Shown: piece by piece, positions 22,801 through 34,250 of the stretch | How positions within the stretch are numbered: position 1 is the stretch's first letter | Layout: each line of letters starts with the position of its first letter | Source of the DNA: Pararge aegeria | Taxonomy: Eukaryota; Arthropoda; Insecta; Lepidoptera; Nymphalidae | NCBI RefSeq assembly: GCF_905163445.1 | Contig: NC_053184.1 | Span: 17,112,001-17,176,000 of the forward strand | Length of the DNA stretch: 64,000 bases | Direction of reading: 5' to 3' | The notes under the pieces: generated by a model | What the model was told of the DNA's origin: nothing | Seen by the model: only the letters and a program-made list of their open reading frames with translations | The model's database searches: none | Position numbers and translations under genes: made by a program

Positions 22801-25199
22801 CATAATTTATGTATGGCCTTATTTGAAAATGGGTGATAGCTTTGCGGGTAAGACTTCCGCTTACCCGAAACGTAAGCGGCAGCGAGTTCCAGGGGGGGCG
22901 AGTCTTCGGCACGCATCACCAACTTTATGGAGTTATGTGCATTTTAAGCATTTGTCTTTGACTTTACAATGAATAATTGTTAAGTTATCATCATCATTGT
23001 AAAGTCAACATCTCCTGAGGATGCTCCGGTTTCGTAGCGAAACGTGCGTAGAGTGTTCATGGCCGTAGATCTGTTTGGTGTGGAGTATAAGGATTGAAGA
23101 AATTATAAATTACACCATACAGATTTTCCCGCTTATCGCGGAGTACCTATAGCAAATTAATCTCAATTTTCATAATACATCATGGAATTCCGAAACACTT
23201 TATTGCACTATAACATAGAGGAAAAAAAACAGTAAACAATGTAGAAATGCAAAGGCGGCCTTATTGCTGCAAGCAATCTCTTACAGGCAACATTTGTAGA
23301 CAGGACTTTACAGCAAGAGAACGGGATAGTGCCAAGAGGCAGCCATACCGATTGTCCTGATTTTCGCGGAGTGTAGCCAATTAAACTTAATTTTCATAAT
23401 ATATAATGGAATTCCGCAAAGTAATGCCTGCTTCTATCCAATATTTGAAAAATGGACAACATAATACTGTGGTTCCGATTTCTTCCTCGCAGAGCACTTT
23501 ACGAGAGAGTTGTGGTGTTAGAACAGAGAAACCGTGAGCAAGATATAGTAATCGCAAACATGTCCAAGCAGCTGTCAGCTCTATCCGTGGCCAAGATGAA
23601 ACAGAGTAACGATATGCTGCTACGGTACTGCATGGGCAACTATATGTGGAAGATAGACAACTTCAAGGCGCGATGCGACGCCATGTTGAAAGACCACTTC
23701 AAGATGCTTTACAGCCCAGGCTTCTATACTTCGCCGAATGGTTACAGGTACGTTTCACCTTAATAGTAGGATAGTAGGATATACAAAATGTTGTATATCC
23801 TACTATCCTACTATCCTACTTCCTACTAAATATAATATAATGTATAATATCTAAACTTATATAGTAAAACTGTAACTGGAAGATTTAATAATAATAAACT
23901 TTATTATTATTTTCTATGCATTTAATATATATTAGATACTTTATAATCGATACTGATATCATTCATGTAATATGTTTTTTAATTTTGGTGTAATGGTGTT
24001 TGGTGTAATTTGTTCGCCAACTTAAACGAGGGTTCCAAACGAGCCCTGGTCTAAGAAGAGTCCACGGCCAACTTAGCTGGGTATTTTTTTATTATCACCA
24101 TCTCACAGTTAATTCATATATGAAGTTAGAGCAATTCATACCCAAGCTTTTTTATCGTTTAAGTAATCCCTAATATTGTAATAGGATATTCTATAAGCTT
24201 ACGTTTTATGTATTTATTTAGAGCCATCTCAAAGATTTCATTCGGTATTTTTTTTATAAAATAATATACAATTACCCTGGAACGAATTACCAAATCGCTT
24301 ACTTTAATTTATGCTATTAAAATAACCGGTGAAGGAAAATATCGTGAGGAAACCTGCATTCCTATGGTTTCTCCATAATGTTCTCAAAGGTTTGTGAAGT
24401 CCAACCATCCGCACTGGGCCAGCGTGATGGACTACGGCCTTAACCCCCTCTCATTGTAGGAGGAGGATTAGTTACTCAATTAATTGTACGGCACATTCAG
24501 ATCATTTAAAAAAAATATATAACATACGATAATTCACACATAGCCATCTAGCCCCAAAGTAATCGTAGCTTGTGTTATGGGTACTAAGATAACTAATGAA
24601 TATTCAAAGTCAAAGTCAAATACTTCTTTATTCAAATAGGCACATAGATGGCACTTTTGATGCGTTATTATATACAAAATGTGTACATAGCAGTATGTAC
24701 ACATTTTGGATGTATGGATAATATAAATAAATACTTATAATGTACAGATAAACACCCAGATACTGAAAAATATTCATGCTCATCACACACACATTTTCCA
24801 GTTGTGGGAATCGAGCCCACGGCATTGGACCCAGAAAGTTGCCCGTCAGAAAATCACTCCTTTACTTCCAGATTCTGCGTCCGGCTGAACATATCCCCGC
24901 AGAACCCACTCTTCTTCGCCCTCCACGTGCATCTAATGAAGACTGAATACGACGATTGCCTCGAATGGCCCTTCAACGGACGCATCTCCTTCGCGACTAT
25001 CAACCAATACGACCCGGAAATGACGCAAAGAGACACCATGATGTCCAATTCCAACCTCGTAGCGTTTAGGAAGCCGACATCGGAGATTTGCGTTCGCGGT
25101 TTCGGCTATACCGAGTACGCGGTCGTCAGCGACGTGGTCAGGAACGGTTTCGTCAAAGACGATGTACTGATAATAAGAGTTAATATTAGGTGTGTATGA
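19836..25199 (+). CDS. TRAF6: TNF receptor-associated factor 6 (TRAF6), complete, 7 exons
   Basis: E3 ubiquitin ligase adaptor that carries Toll/IMD-type and JNK/NF-kB signals in the cytoplasm (family knowledge). Exons: 19836-19877, 20264-20415, 20791-20912, 21612-21805, 22086-22246, 23493-23747, 24872-25199. All introns are GT-AG, the phases agree, and the total is 417 codons plus TGA. The RING finger at residues 36-73 has ligands C36, C39, C51, H53, C56, C59, C70 and D73 (CPID), the C3HC3D form of TRAF6. FPDNYTKREI then leads into TRAF-type zinc fingers (about 92-165). Exon 5 is a low-complexity linker. Exon 6 starts with a coiled coil (ALYERVVVLEQRNREQD) and enters the MATH domain (YMWKIDNF, from about residue 272), which fills the C-terminus to ICVRGFGYTEY and RVNIRCV. 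A human-sized TRAF6 is longer (about 520), mainly through extra zinc-finger sequence. The first exon (14 codons) is the least certain. Confidence 0.93.
20458..20645 (+). mobile_element. SINE family B, 5'-truncated, in TRAF6 intron 2
   Basis: Runs from TCTAAAATATCACTTGCTTC through CCCGTGCCCCGTAGTGGGCC to GATATGATGATGAC. Sense to the gene. Confidence 0.65.
21268..21549 (+). mobile_element. Full-length tRNA-derived SINE, family B
   Basis: The 5' head has an A-box (GGTGATAGCCCAGTGGA) and a B-box (GAGTTCGAATCCCAGC). The body has GACGGTGAAGGAAAACATC and ATTAATGTTCTAAAAGACG. The 3' end is TAGTGGGCGGGTAATGGGTT with a GATATGATGATGATGA tail. At about 280 bp it is the best reference copy in the window. 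It lies in TRAF6 intron 3, sense strand, about 60 bp before exon 4. Confidence 0.8.
22826..23180 (+). repeat. Composite repeat in TRAF6 intron 5 (SINE head plus Helitron-like block)
   Basis: 22829-22975 resembles a family B SINE 5' half (GGGTGATAGCTTTGCGGGTA, GAGTTCCAGG). From about 23000, CTCCTGAGGATGCTCCGGTT and CGTAGCGAAACGTGCG form a hairpin-capable block, followed by ATTGAAGAAATTATAAATTA and TTATCGCGGAGT. The second part recurs at 31130-31325 and 23340-23440, so it is a separate mobile family. Confidence 0.5.
23190..23300 (-). repeat. LINE 3' end, inverted
   Basis: AACACTTTATTGCAC, AAAGGCGGCCTTATTGCTGC and AATCTCTTACAGGCAAC are the reverse of the end seen at 15285-15420. Confidence 0.55.
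23763..23814. repeat. Perfect 24-bp inverted repeat, 4-base loop
   Basis: Arms 23763-23786 and 23791-23814 are exact reverse complements around the loop AATG. The core is AGTAGGATAGTAGG-ATATAC. It starts 16 bases after the last base of TRAF6 exon 6. Transcribed, it would form a very stable hairpin beside the donor site. Confidence 0.9.
24326..24480 (+). mobile_element. SINE family B, 3' half, in TRAF6 intron 6
   Basis: CCGGTGAAGGAAAATATCGT, CTCCATAATGTTCTCAAAGG, GTGATGGACTACGGCC and CTCATTGTAGGAGGA match the body of the full copy at 21268-21549. The TGATGA tail is missing. Confidence 0.65.
24521..24842 (-). mobile_element. SINE family A, copy 3, with nested insertion, next to TRAF6 exon 7
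   Basis: Outer SINE: CACACATAGCCATCTAGCCC to GGGAATCGAGCCCACGG. The tRNA head beyond GGACCCAGAAAG is missing, and exon 7 starts 30 bases farther on. At about 24605-24720 the SINE is split by a different repeat (AAAGTCAAAGTCAAATACTT, AATAGGCACATAGATGGCAC), itself a common LINE end that also occurs near 22296. Confidence 0.75.
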
Positions 25200-25304
25200 C
25201 AGGAGGAGTGATTTTTTTGTTATTACTTTCGACCTGTTTTAGTCCCATGGCTGTCGTAGTCCCAAGTTTTTTTTTTCTTTTTCTTTCGTCACACAGATTT
25301 AAGA

Positions 25305-25545
25305 ACATACAGAACCCTCGATTAGCCATTATTACATGCAGTGCATTGTGTCCAAATCAGTAACTCGCCCCAGTCTCACCTCACACCTACAGAGTGTTGC
25401 CAACTCTCAAACTTTCCCTTTTTCCCATTTTATGGTAAACGTTTAGAACATAAGAGGTAAAATAATTACTGTCAACTGCTAAACGGAATAATGTTACCAA
25501 ACGCCTGTTCGAGAACCACTACTAAAGTATTTGATGCTTCAATAT
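25305..25545. mobile_element. TIR element M5, copy 2, in TRAF6 3' region
   Basis: Inverted relative to the copy at 15922-16262: TAGCCATTATTACATGCAGT, TTTCCCATTTTATGGT, GGTAAAATAATTACTGTCAA, CTGCTAAACGG. If polyadenylation is at 26.18 kb, this element is part of the TRAF6 3' UTR. Confidence 0.6.
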
Positions 25546-26178
25546 TAGTCCTGTAAACGGTTTCTGTAAGTTCTTAGCCATCGAACTTTCATAAATACCT
25601 GTGTTCCAAATCATTTTTCTATGTAACTTTTTTAATAACTTAACATTTAACTATGACATGATTTTTTTACTTGAAAGTAAATCAGGAGTAGATAGCTGAA
25701 CTGTCATTTAAAAGAACACTTTCCTAGAAACCGTACATTCCATATTATTATTGGAGGATATTCCGATTGTACCTCAAAATCAGTACTTATCTTTGTATAA
25801 CTTGCAATGGAAAGTCACTGTTTAACAGTATAAGATTCACTGTTTGTAAATTATTCTAGTACTAAGTCAAAGTTTTGTACTTAAAACACTGTAACTGAGT
25901 CCGTCCGACTTTTAGTATTCAATTATATTTTTAGAATAAGAATAAGATAGATGAGTTTATTTAAAAAAAACAGTATTTTTATAATCTCTGTAAGATCTGT
26001 TACCATAAATTTATTTTTAAGAAAATTAAAACTCTATTAGAGCACAAATTATATGATTTTATCGAAGTACTCTTTAAACATTCCATCTTCTTACTATTAT
26101 ACTATCGTAAGTCATAAAAGTCTTATAATGTATGTAATCTTTTCGTTACTTTTTAGTGTAAAGCTTTTACAATGTAAT

Positions 26179-26184
26179 AATAAA
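26179..26184 (+). promoter_or_regulatory. Candidate TRAF6 polyadenylation signal
   Basis: AATAAA 980 bases after the TGA. Another AATAAA is at 27014-27019. AT-rich DNA makes the motif common, so which one is used is unknown. Confidence 0.35.
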
Positions 26185-27088
26185 ATACCACAATCTGTAG
26201 GTATCTATATATTACTATACTAATCTTTATTATAAAGAGGAAAGATTTGTATGTTTGATTATTTTTAATCGAAAAATTACTCTGAACGAAACGATTGTAA
26301 CCATTCATTTACCAAAAGCTATTTTATAGAAAGGCTAAATTTGATTTCAGTAATTATATAATTTTCAACCTGAAATAATTGTATTTGCAAGGTGTCGTTG
26401 TGGATAAAGTAACTGCTGCACTCCCTATACGATTTGTAAAACGCAATTGCTGTACAAAAAAAATATTAATCTTAAGTAGATGAAAAGGTGGACGACACTT
26501 TGTACTTATCTCTTAAAAATAAGTCACATTAACGCATTTTATGTAGTTATAAAAAACCGCCGTCATTTTTAGTCATCTATTATTAATGCTTACAAAAAAA
26601 AACAATTTATTTATAAGCCAAGCCAATCTTCTGTAGACAACCTCGCTTATTGGGCATGTTATTTGGTCTCATAGTTCAAAAAATAATATGACGGGACGTA
26701 CGGAAGGGTAAGGTATTCGCGTAGCCAATATAACAAAGAAATCGCGGGGCTATTACGTAAATAATGAAAATCTTATTTAAGTTTATTTGTTTTAATTAAT
26801 TGTAATACCTACTCTTGTTTGCTTTTTATTTTCTCCCATTAAAAAGTAATATAAAAAATGGTTTACCTGCATTATAAGACAGGATAGAAAAATATTATAT
26901 TATATTATGCCTACGTAATTTTTTTTATAGTTATAAGTAGTTAAGTATAAATGGTGCCTTATATATTCTTTTCATGTTATTAAATTTTTATCTTGTTACT
27001 ATATTTTCTATTGAATAAATATTTTTCATTTATTTAGAACAGTTTGAAATAAAATTATAAATATAACCTAAAATAAACTATTTAAAAA

Positions 27089-28279
27089 CTAAATAATATC
27101 TAAAACGTCCTCGAAACCACCGCAGCGAGGCACAGTTCCCAAGATGCTGGCAGCATTGCCCCTTTGGATGGCCAAACTAATACGTTGGCCAAGGTAACTG
27201 CCCGCTCTAGGATCACCGGTAGACTCGATAACCCTTTTCGATAATTCTTTGAAAAGGGCTCTTGCCTCCGGACCCCACGGTCCCAAAGTCTCTACTCCAA
27301 AAGGCCAATAATGAAGCTGCTATCCAGGTTTTCATATTTACGCCTCTTGGCCTGCTCGGCACTGGAAGCAGCCGCACCTACCATCGACGAAGTGGCCTGG
27401 ATGTGTGATGCAGCTAGGGTATCAACACAAGTTGCATCCCACAGAAGTGACCTTCCAAGCCTCTAAGGTATGAGCGTCATACCATCAGGTCTCTTGCCAT
27501 CGCTCCGCGCCAAACCAATAGGTTCTAATACAGCTGGTACGTGAGCGGTAGCTAGAGAACGTCGGATGATGTCGTTGATGGTGCTATGGCGAGAGAAGCG
27601 ACCAGCGCTTCTTGAACAGGAGAGTCCATGGTGACCGTAGGTGTCAACGCTGTCACCGCAGTGGCATCGATGAGGCTGAATTATAGAGGCGCCAAGCCTA
27701 AGACCAATCACCACCGATAGAGTAGTTTGGTCTAACATAGTGCCCAGGTTAGCTGAAGGGAGAGCATGTAGCCAGTAGCCGGACTCCTTAGCAGAGAGAG
27801 CGAGAAGACGAGCACGGTCTCTTTTAGATGGCATTTGGTCTAAAAGTGTGTCAAAAGCTTTTTTGCAAATAATGTCCCACTGTCTCTGTGAAGAAAAAGA
27901 AACCGGCAAAATACTGGGACTAAGAGCCGACCAACTATTTCTTGCCTCTGCCAAGTATGACACTTCTAAGGAACCCAAAGAATTGGATATAATTTTTTGA
28001 AAAAGAGTGTGTACCGCCATACCCTATCGGAAGTGAGGCCTGGGTCCATGCCTGATTACTTATGGGACAATTTAAAATATTAACAAGAATATCTTTTATA
28101 TAATTATCCGATTTTTCTATTAAAAAATTAAATTTCCAAAGAGGTGAGCATCTAAGAAAATACGTAAATTTTGGAACAAATAAACAAAAGCGAATAATGG
28201 TTAGAGCCATATGTGGATTAATTTCGAAAAGACGATCGGAAGTGTTGCTAAATTTGGAATAAATTGTGTATTTCAACAA
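27089..28279 (-). pseudogene. RLE-type non-LTR retrotransposon, broken C-terminal half
   Basis: Read on the minus strand, the blocks run in order: an end-of-RT region (FVPKFTYFLRCSPLWKFNFL, then SNQAWTQASLPIGYGG), a 185-codon frame (27463-28020) and a C-terminal frame (RAGSYLGQRISLAIQRGNA). The middle frame has a zinc knuckle CHCGDSVDTYGHHGLSC, then RHSTINDIIRR and GKRPDGMTLIP, the layout of a CCHC finger followed by a restriction-like endonuclease with its RPD motif (R2-like elements; family knowledge). Frame changes near 28010, 27463 and 27300 make it inactive. The upstream reverse transcriptase core is missing. Confidence 0.75.
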
Positions 28280-28299
28280 CCTTCTTTCATTTTTATTGT

Positions 28300-31200
28300 C
28301 GTTTTATAACCAATGAGACAAACTATTTGATTTGCTGTGTAATTTTAGGGCATATATAATATTTTATATATATAAATATAACTACAAATTGGATATCGTA
28401 ATTAATGGACAATAGTAATCACTCTCCATTCATTTGCCCTCAATTTATGTCTTAAAAATACTACGATATGTATGCAAGTGCGTTTGTTTATTTGTACATG
28501 TTAACCGCTAAAACAATGCTGGCGAAACTTGGCATACATATATTTTTAATCTAAGAACAGAAATTACATTTTCATATGACATTAAAATAAAACATGTCCG
28601 ATTTTATAATTTTTTATTATGTTATTCAAGAATTAGAAAACATTGACTTACAAATTAAGTCTTATAATAAAATATAGGAATATTACTTATTATCTAAAAT
28701 ATTGTAACGCTCAAATTCATATCACATTCAACCATCACGTTTTTCCTTCAAATTTTATTTGTAAGTACCTTTGACACCCCTTCCTACAAATTACTTTAGG
28801 AATACTTAAAAAGTATACGTAAATTACGAAAAGCTATGAAAGAATATACTTTTTTAAATTAAATTTGGGATATTCTTACCAAATTTCTTATTAGTTTGTA
28901 GATAAAGACATTGTCCTACAACTCTACTGTATGATATACTTTTTATGTGAGATTGCTTGTTAAATAACATTTTTACTTAATGTAAAATGTTATATTTTAT
29001 TAATTAAATGAATTCTCAGAGATATATAGATTTTATTAAAAAGTTCTTTCGGGAATTAGACAATATTATTTCAGGCAATTTATTTTAAAGGGTATTTTGG
29101 GGATAAGTGTTTGGTTAGTTGAAGGATTATAGTTGTTACATTGCTGCGCTATTATTTCAAGAATGGCTATTCATGCAAAGACTTGTATATTTGAAAAAAG
29201 TTTGAGTACTAAAATAGGAAATAAGAATATACTACTAAAATAAGACTTAATTACTTGAAAAAAAAAAGTTTAATAATATTATATGGCTTTTACATTTTGA
29301 CCAGGCTAACCACTCTAGGCAAAGTTTGGTAGTAAATTAAAATAAATAACAAAACACACTTCGAAAAAACGCACAATAAACTAAATAGGCGAATAATGTA
29401 AATAGCTTCCTAAAATTAAATTAAATCTTGCTAAAGTAACACGTGCCGATATAAAAATATAATCATGATATTTTAATAAAAGGAAATTATAAATATAATA
29501 TTCATACCTTATTTTAACAGAACATCAAATGAAACTGGCTAAATTGACCGAACTAAAATTAAAATCATTTATGTCTCTCATTTTGGACTTAACCCATGAC
29601 CACAATAGACTCTTAAGAATTCTTATCTGTCCAGGACTCTTAAGAATTTAAAATAAGTTTATATACAAGTAGCCAAACTTATTTTAAATTCTAAAGAGGA
29701 ACGCCGGATTCGCTTACTAAAATCTAAACGCAACCTTATTGTTCACTTCAATTTCTAGCATTTAGTACATAAAGCGAATGATATATAATATGGTGCGATT
29801 AGCAATTTATAGACGGTACAGTATTCGTCTTCAAAAATTTTAGATAAATAATTGTGCAAATTTAGTTATTCAGTAACTTATTAACAAAGTTTTTTGTATT
29901 ATTTGAGAAGCTTAGTTACGTCCAGAGGCGGAGTTTTCAAAAGTTCTTATAAGCTAATTTGGGGCATTCGCAATGTTTTCAAGTCATCCTCTCCCATAAA
30001 AGTCAATTAATTATTTATAGTATGTGTATGATCGAATCAACGCAATTGCGTACTTACAACTACCTTAAAAAATTAGCTTCATTTAGGTGTGATTATTATA
30101 CTTTTGTGCCATATACGTAAACTTGCTTTGCGTTGTTTTTATAATTTTTTAATGGCAATATTTACCCTAATAATATTTTGTTTATGGTAACCACTCATGT
30201 TTACCAATGATCTTAGATTGGATATAAACGAGAAATACTCCAAAATTAACTTTAATTACCTCTATACGTGTTGATCAAAATAAATCATTTCTTTTAATTA
30301 ATTATAATATTTCGTTAAATTCTAGACTGCAAAGCATTTTTCTGATCAACCAGAAAATCTTACACAATTTTAGTTAACTACCAATTTTGACTAACACATT
30401 TAAAATTTGGCATATTTTGGGTAATTTTTAATGTCCGTTCGGTGGTTTCTTGTAAATATTTCCTTAGTTAAATGAACATACAAAATCTACGATTACATAT
30501 ACATAATATTGTTCATTACATTTTATAAGATTAAAATTTTATTACACACATTATGAAATTGACGCCAACAACCAACAATAATAAGAAAAGTAATTATTTA
30601 AAAAGTAAACTAATTTCAAATGGAATAAAGGAAGACTTTGTGAAGCGAAGCAAGGAAATATTGCAAAAAATACTATATTTTTCAAATATAGGCAACGGTC
30701 AATAACACGTGTACTTTTATCTCTATCCCACGCTCCCAACTGTTTCGCACTCTCGCTCGCACAGTCGCTGACCGCCTCCCATAAGTTACTTAAAAAATAA
30801 TAAAATGTCTCTCCAATCGGAATGTTTTGCGACTATTGTACCAATAAATTAAAAAAAAATCTTACTGGTAAGATAAATTCAGCGTCAAAGTACTTATGAA
30901 CACGATCCGTCACGAATCAAAAAGCCTATAACCTAAATCATATCACAGTTACGGTAAATGAAATGCACGTTCACATCTTCACGTGTTCTACAAAGATATC
31001 AAAACCTATTTAGTTTATTAAAATACAAACATAACATATTGTTTGTTATATATATGCTGTGGCTGTAAAGCAAGCTAGCATTTATAAACAATGAGCACTA
31101 AGCTTAATTTGCTATAATCCGCGAAAAGCCGCAGAATCTGTATCATCCTCAGGAGATGTTGACTCTACAATCAACTATAAGTCTTAGAAATTGGTCATTT

Positions 31201-31440
31201 CAAAGATTGAAGAAATTATAAAATACATCGTACAGATTGTCCTGCTTTTCGCGGAATATAGCAAATTAAGCTCGATACTCATTGTATATCATGGAATGCC
31301 GCAAAGTAATGCCAGCATCTATATTAGTGTAATTATTACCCATTAGTGTAAATTGTGATTTGAAAACTTACAAACATAAGGAAATATTAAATTAATCTGA
31401 ACGGAAATTACAAAAAATAAACATAGATATTTTGCTTATC
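28300..31440. other. AT-rich stretch without recognisable gene
   Basis: Long, very AT-rich sequence with frequent stops in all frames. Near 30690-30790 there is a short GC-richer block (CACGTGTACTTTTATCTCTA, CTCGCTCGCACAGTCGCTGA) that looks like an interspersed-repeat end. 31130-31325 repeats the Helitron-like block seen at 23000-23180 and 23340-23440. Confidence 0.6.
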
Positions 31441-31469
31441 ATTTTTATACAGGGTTAAATAAAAAATAA

Positions 31470-32170
31470 GCCAGGAAGCTTTCGGCTCTATCATTAAAAC
31501 TAACAACTTTTGTTCAATTTCTTTTCAAAATTCAGTATTGTAATTGTAGATATAAGTTTGCTCGCGTGGTCGGCGCGGCCAAAGGTCCTTGGTCCGTTGC
31601 TATAGCAACCGCATGCGCCGCCCGCGCCGCGTTAGCCCGAATAACTCTACCCGTGTGCTGAGTGCGAGATTTTCCATCTATTCTATCGCGTAAAAGTTAA
31701 CTATGATTTGTATGGCGTCGAAAGAGCGCCATCTCTGGTCCGCCAACACGCGATCGAATAGTTGGAAGATCTCGCACTCAGCACACCAATCCCGGCACAG
31801 TCCGCTTGCGACCGACGGCACTATAAGACGTGAGCGGTCTATTGCATTAAAGTTGTGTTAAGAGTTAAACCGTATTAATTTTTTTCATACAAATTAATAA
31901 ATCATTTCTGTACAGTAAAATTACACTGTGGACAAAATAAATGTGATTCGACTAAGTCGCCTAGTCGGGTCAGTGACCGCACGGTAGAGTTTTGGTTCGC
32001 ACGCTGTTACTGATGTTACATGACAGAGTAGTAACAAATAGAGTCTACAAAAGTATATCAAGTGTAGTATTGAATATTTAATATTTTACAAAGTATTGAC
32101 CTAAAACAAAAGTTGTTAGTTTTAAATGTAAACAGCTACAGGCCCAAAAGCTGGTATTTTTGGACTTGTA
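31470..32170. mobile_element. Large non-coding transposon-like repeat, copy 1
   Basis: Shared with 55262-55590: AGCTTTCGGCTCTATCATTA, TTTTCAAAATTCAGTATT, CAGTGACCGCACGGTAGAG, ACAGAGTAGTAACAAATA and AAAAGTTGTTAGTTTTAA. This copy also contains a GC-rich segment (31555-31650) and the MITE at 31653-31786, neither of which is present in copy 2. Confidence 0.65.
31653..31786. mobile_element. Foldback MITE family M2
   Basis: The terminal arms of about 38 bp are nearly perfect inverted repeats, starting GTGTGCTGAGTGCGAGAT on both strands and reaching TCGCG. The interior (AAAGTTAACTATGATTTG, GTCGAAAGAGCGCCATCT) recurs without ends at 49115-49180. It is inserted in the larger repeat at 31470-32170. 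Confidence 0.8.
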
Positions 32171-32484
32171 TATAAGAGTAATTAAGTTAAGTTTTTTTTC
32201 TTTCTTCATAATGAAATTCAAATTTATATAGACTAACTAAATGTAACAAAAACCTAAGTCTTTGAACATACTAGTTCCAATATTATTATAATTTGTACAA
32301 CGATTCAGATAACCGTATTTGATGGTACCATAAAGGTAAAGTAACAACTGAACAATTATTAGATAGTGATGAAACTACCTTATTTATCTATATTAAAAAT
32401 ATATATAATCCTACCCCAAAAGGCAAAAAAAATTGTATTCTGAAAATATGACAATCGCTATTAAAATAATAGTAAATAAATAAA

Positions 32485-32730
32485 TATACTACGACAATAC
32501 ATACATCGTCATCTAGCCCCAATGTTAGCGTAGCTTGTGTTATGGGTAGTAAGATAACTGATGAATATTTTTATGAATAATATACATATATACTTATAAA
32601 GTACAGATAAACACCCAGACACTGACAAAACATTAATGTTTAACACACAACATTCTCCAGTTGTTGAAATCGAACCCACGGCCTTGGACTCGGAAAGCAG
32701 GGTCGCTGCCCACTGCGCTAATCGGTGTCA
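32485..32730 (-). mobile_element. tRNA-derived SINE, family A, copy 4
   Basis: ACGACAATACATACATCGTC to GGGTCGCTGCCCACTGCGC. The head ends in a directly repeated ATCGGTGTCA (32721-32740), which may mark the insertion junction. Confidence 0.8.
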
Positions 32731-34250
32731 ATCGGTGTCAATAAAACAATGGTACCGACAACTGCGAATTTAAAAAAAAATCGAGCCACTTTATTTTACA
32801 AAATATGATGACTCGATATTTAGACAAACGGAATCAACGACACTATTACTTTTTAATATTTTTAACATTACTAAATAATTAAAACGAAACATCAGAATTC
32901 TTAATATAAAGCTTAATTGTTATATTCAACTTAGGCGCAGTATAAAAATATCATTATACATTACATGTTACTTACAGACTCACTTATCATTATCTCCGAC
33001 GTTCATTTTCCTTTATAATTATTTTTTGTTGATTTATCAATTTATATTGATAGAATATCAACTTAATTCTAGTTAAAGTACTTACTCTCTCGTTTTACTC
33101 ATTTGACAGATACCCAAAGCATTGGTGATGATACTGTTTTAGAAAAATCTGAAAACTAAACTAAATTGACAAGTCTACCCATTTAGTTTATAGTTTGCTC
33201 TTTTCCCACTCTATAGAGCAGAATGCGCGATCGCTATTTTTTGAAATGTAAATTTAGTTTAGTTGACAGTTCCATGCACAACAGAATTGGAACCATTATC
33301 TGTTGTTTTAGAGAACTGTCACATTAGTAAATAACCTATGACTTATATCAATAGAAGCGTTCTCAGTATCAAAATGTATTTGATTACATAATTTTGAAAC
33401 TTTTTCAACTTTAGAAATGAATGCACAGTCTATCTGGAATATGTAGTAATATAATTAATTATAAATTTTAATCCTTAAATATAACACTGAAGGGATAAAT
33501 AAATGATAAATCCACAATATAAGTTCCAATATAGTAATGATAATATAATAAATAGTTCGTGAGCTTCTAACCTTTCCGATAAAACATTTTGCTGCCGCCA
33601 ACACACTTAAATTCAACCAAGACCAACTATCAAAACTTCAAAATTGAGGGCTACCATACAATCATAAACATCACAGATTAATATAGTCATTCCAGGCCGA
33701 ATAAACTCAAATTTATGGGTCCTGGATCCCTTAGAAGTTAACACAACAGAGCCGCCGTGTGTGCGGGTACGCAAATTTATCTCGAATTTGCACTTATTCA
33801 GATCCCCACTATTTCATGATGCATAAACTAACATAAAACTTATAAGGTAATAAATGTGATATTTCATAATGCTACTTGTCCTATTCACACAATGGGATGC
33901 ACATCGTAATTATAAGTTTCGAAATTAAAAAAATATGCAAAGGACTTTTTGTTTTCTGAGTGTTGTAAAATAAACATTTTAAAACCCTTCAAGAAAACAC
34001 AAATCGAGGCTTCAATTGGATTCTATTTTTGTTATATCGTTTAAAAATGGATATGCTTTTTCCGAAATTATACCTAATATCCAATAAACAGCCGTTGAAA
34101 ATTTGTGGGACCTAAGTTTACTTATGTATGAGAACGATTTACTTTTCACAGTAGCCCTAAATCTAAATCCAAACACCAATACCACACAACGCACTACACA
34201 ATATTGCGATGCAATTGAGGTCCGAATAGGCAGCAAATGTTAGCCAATCC

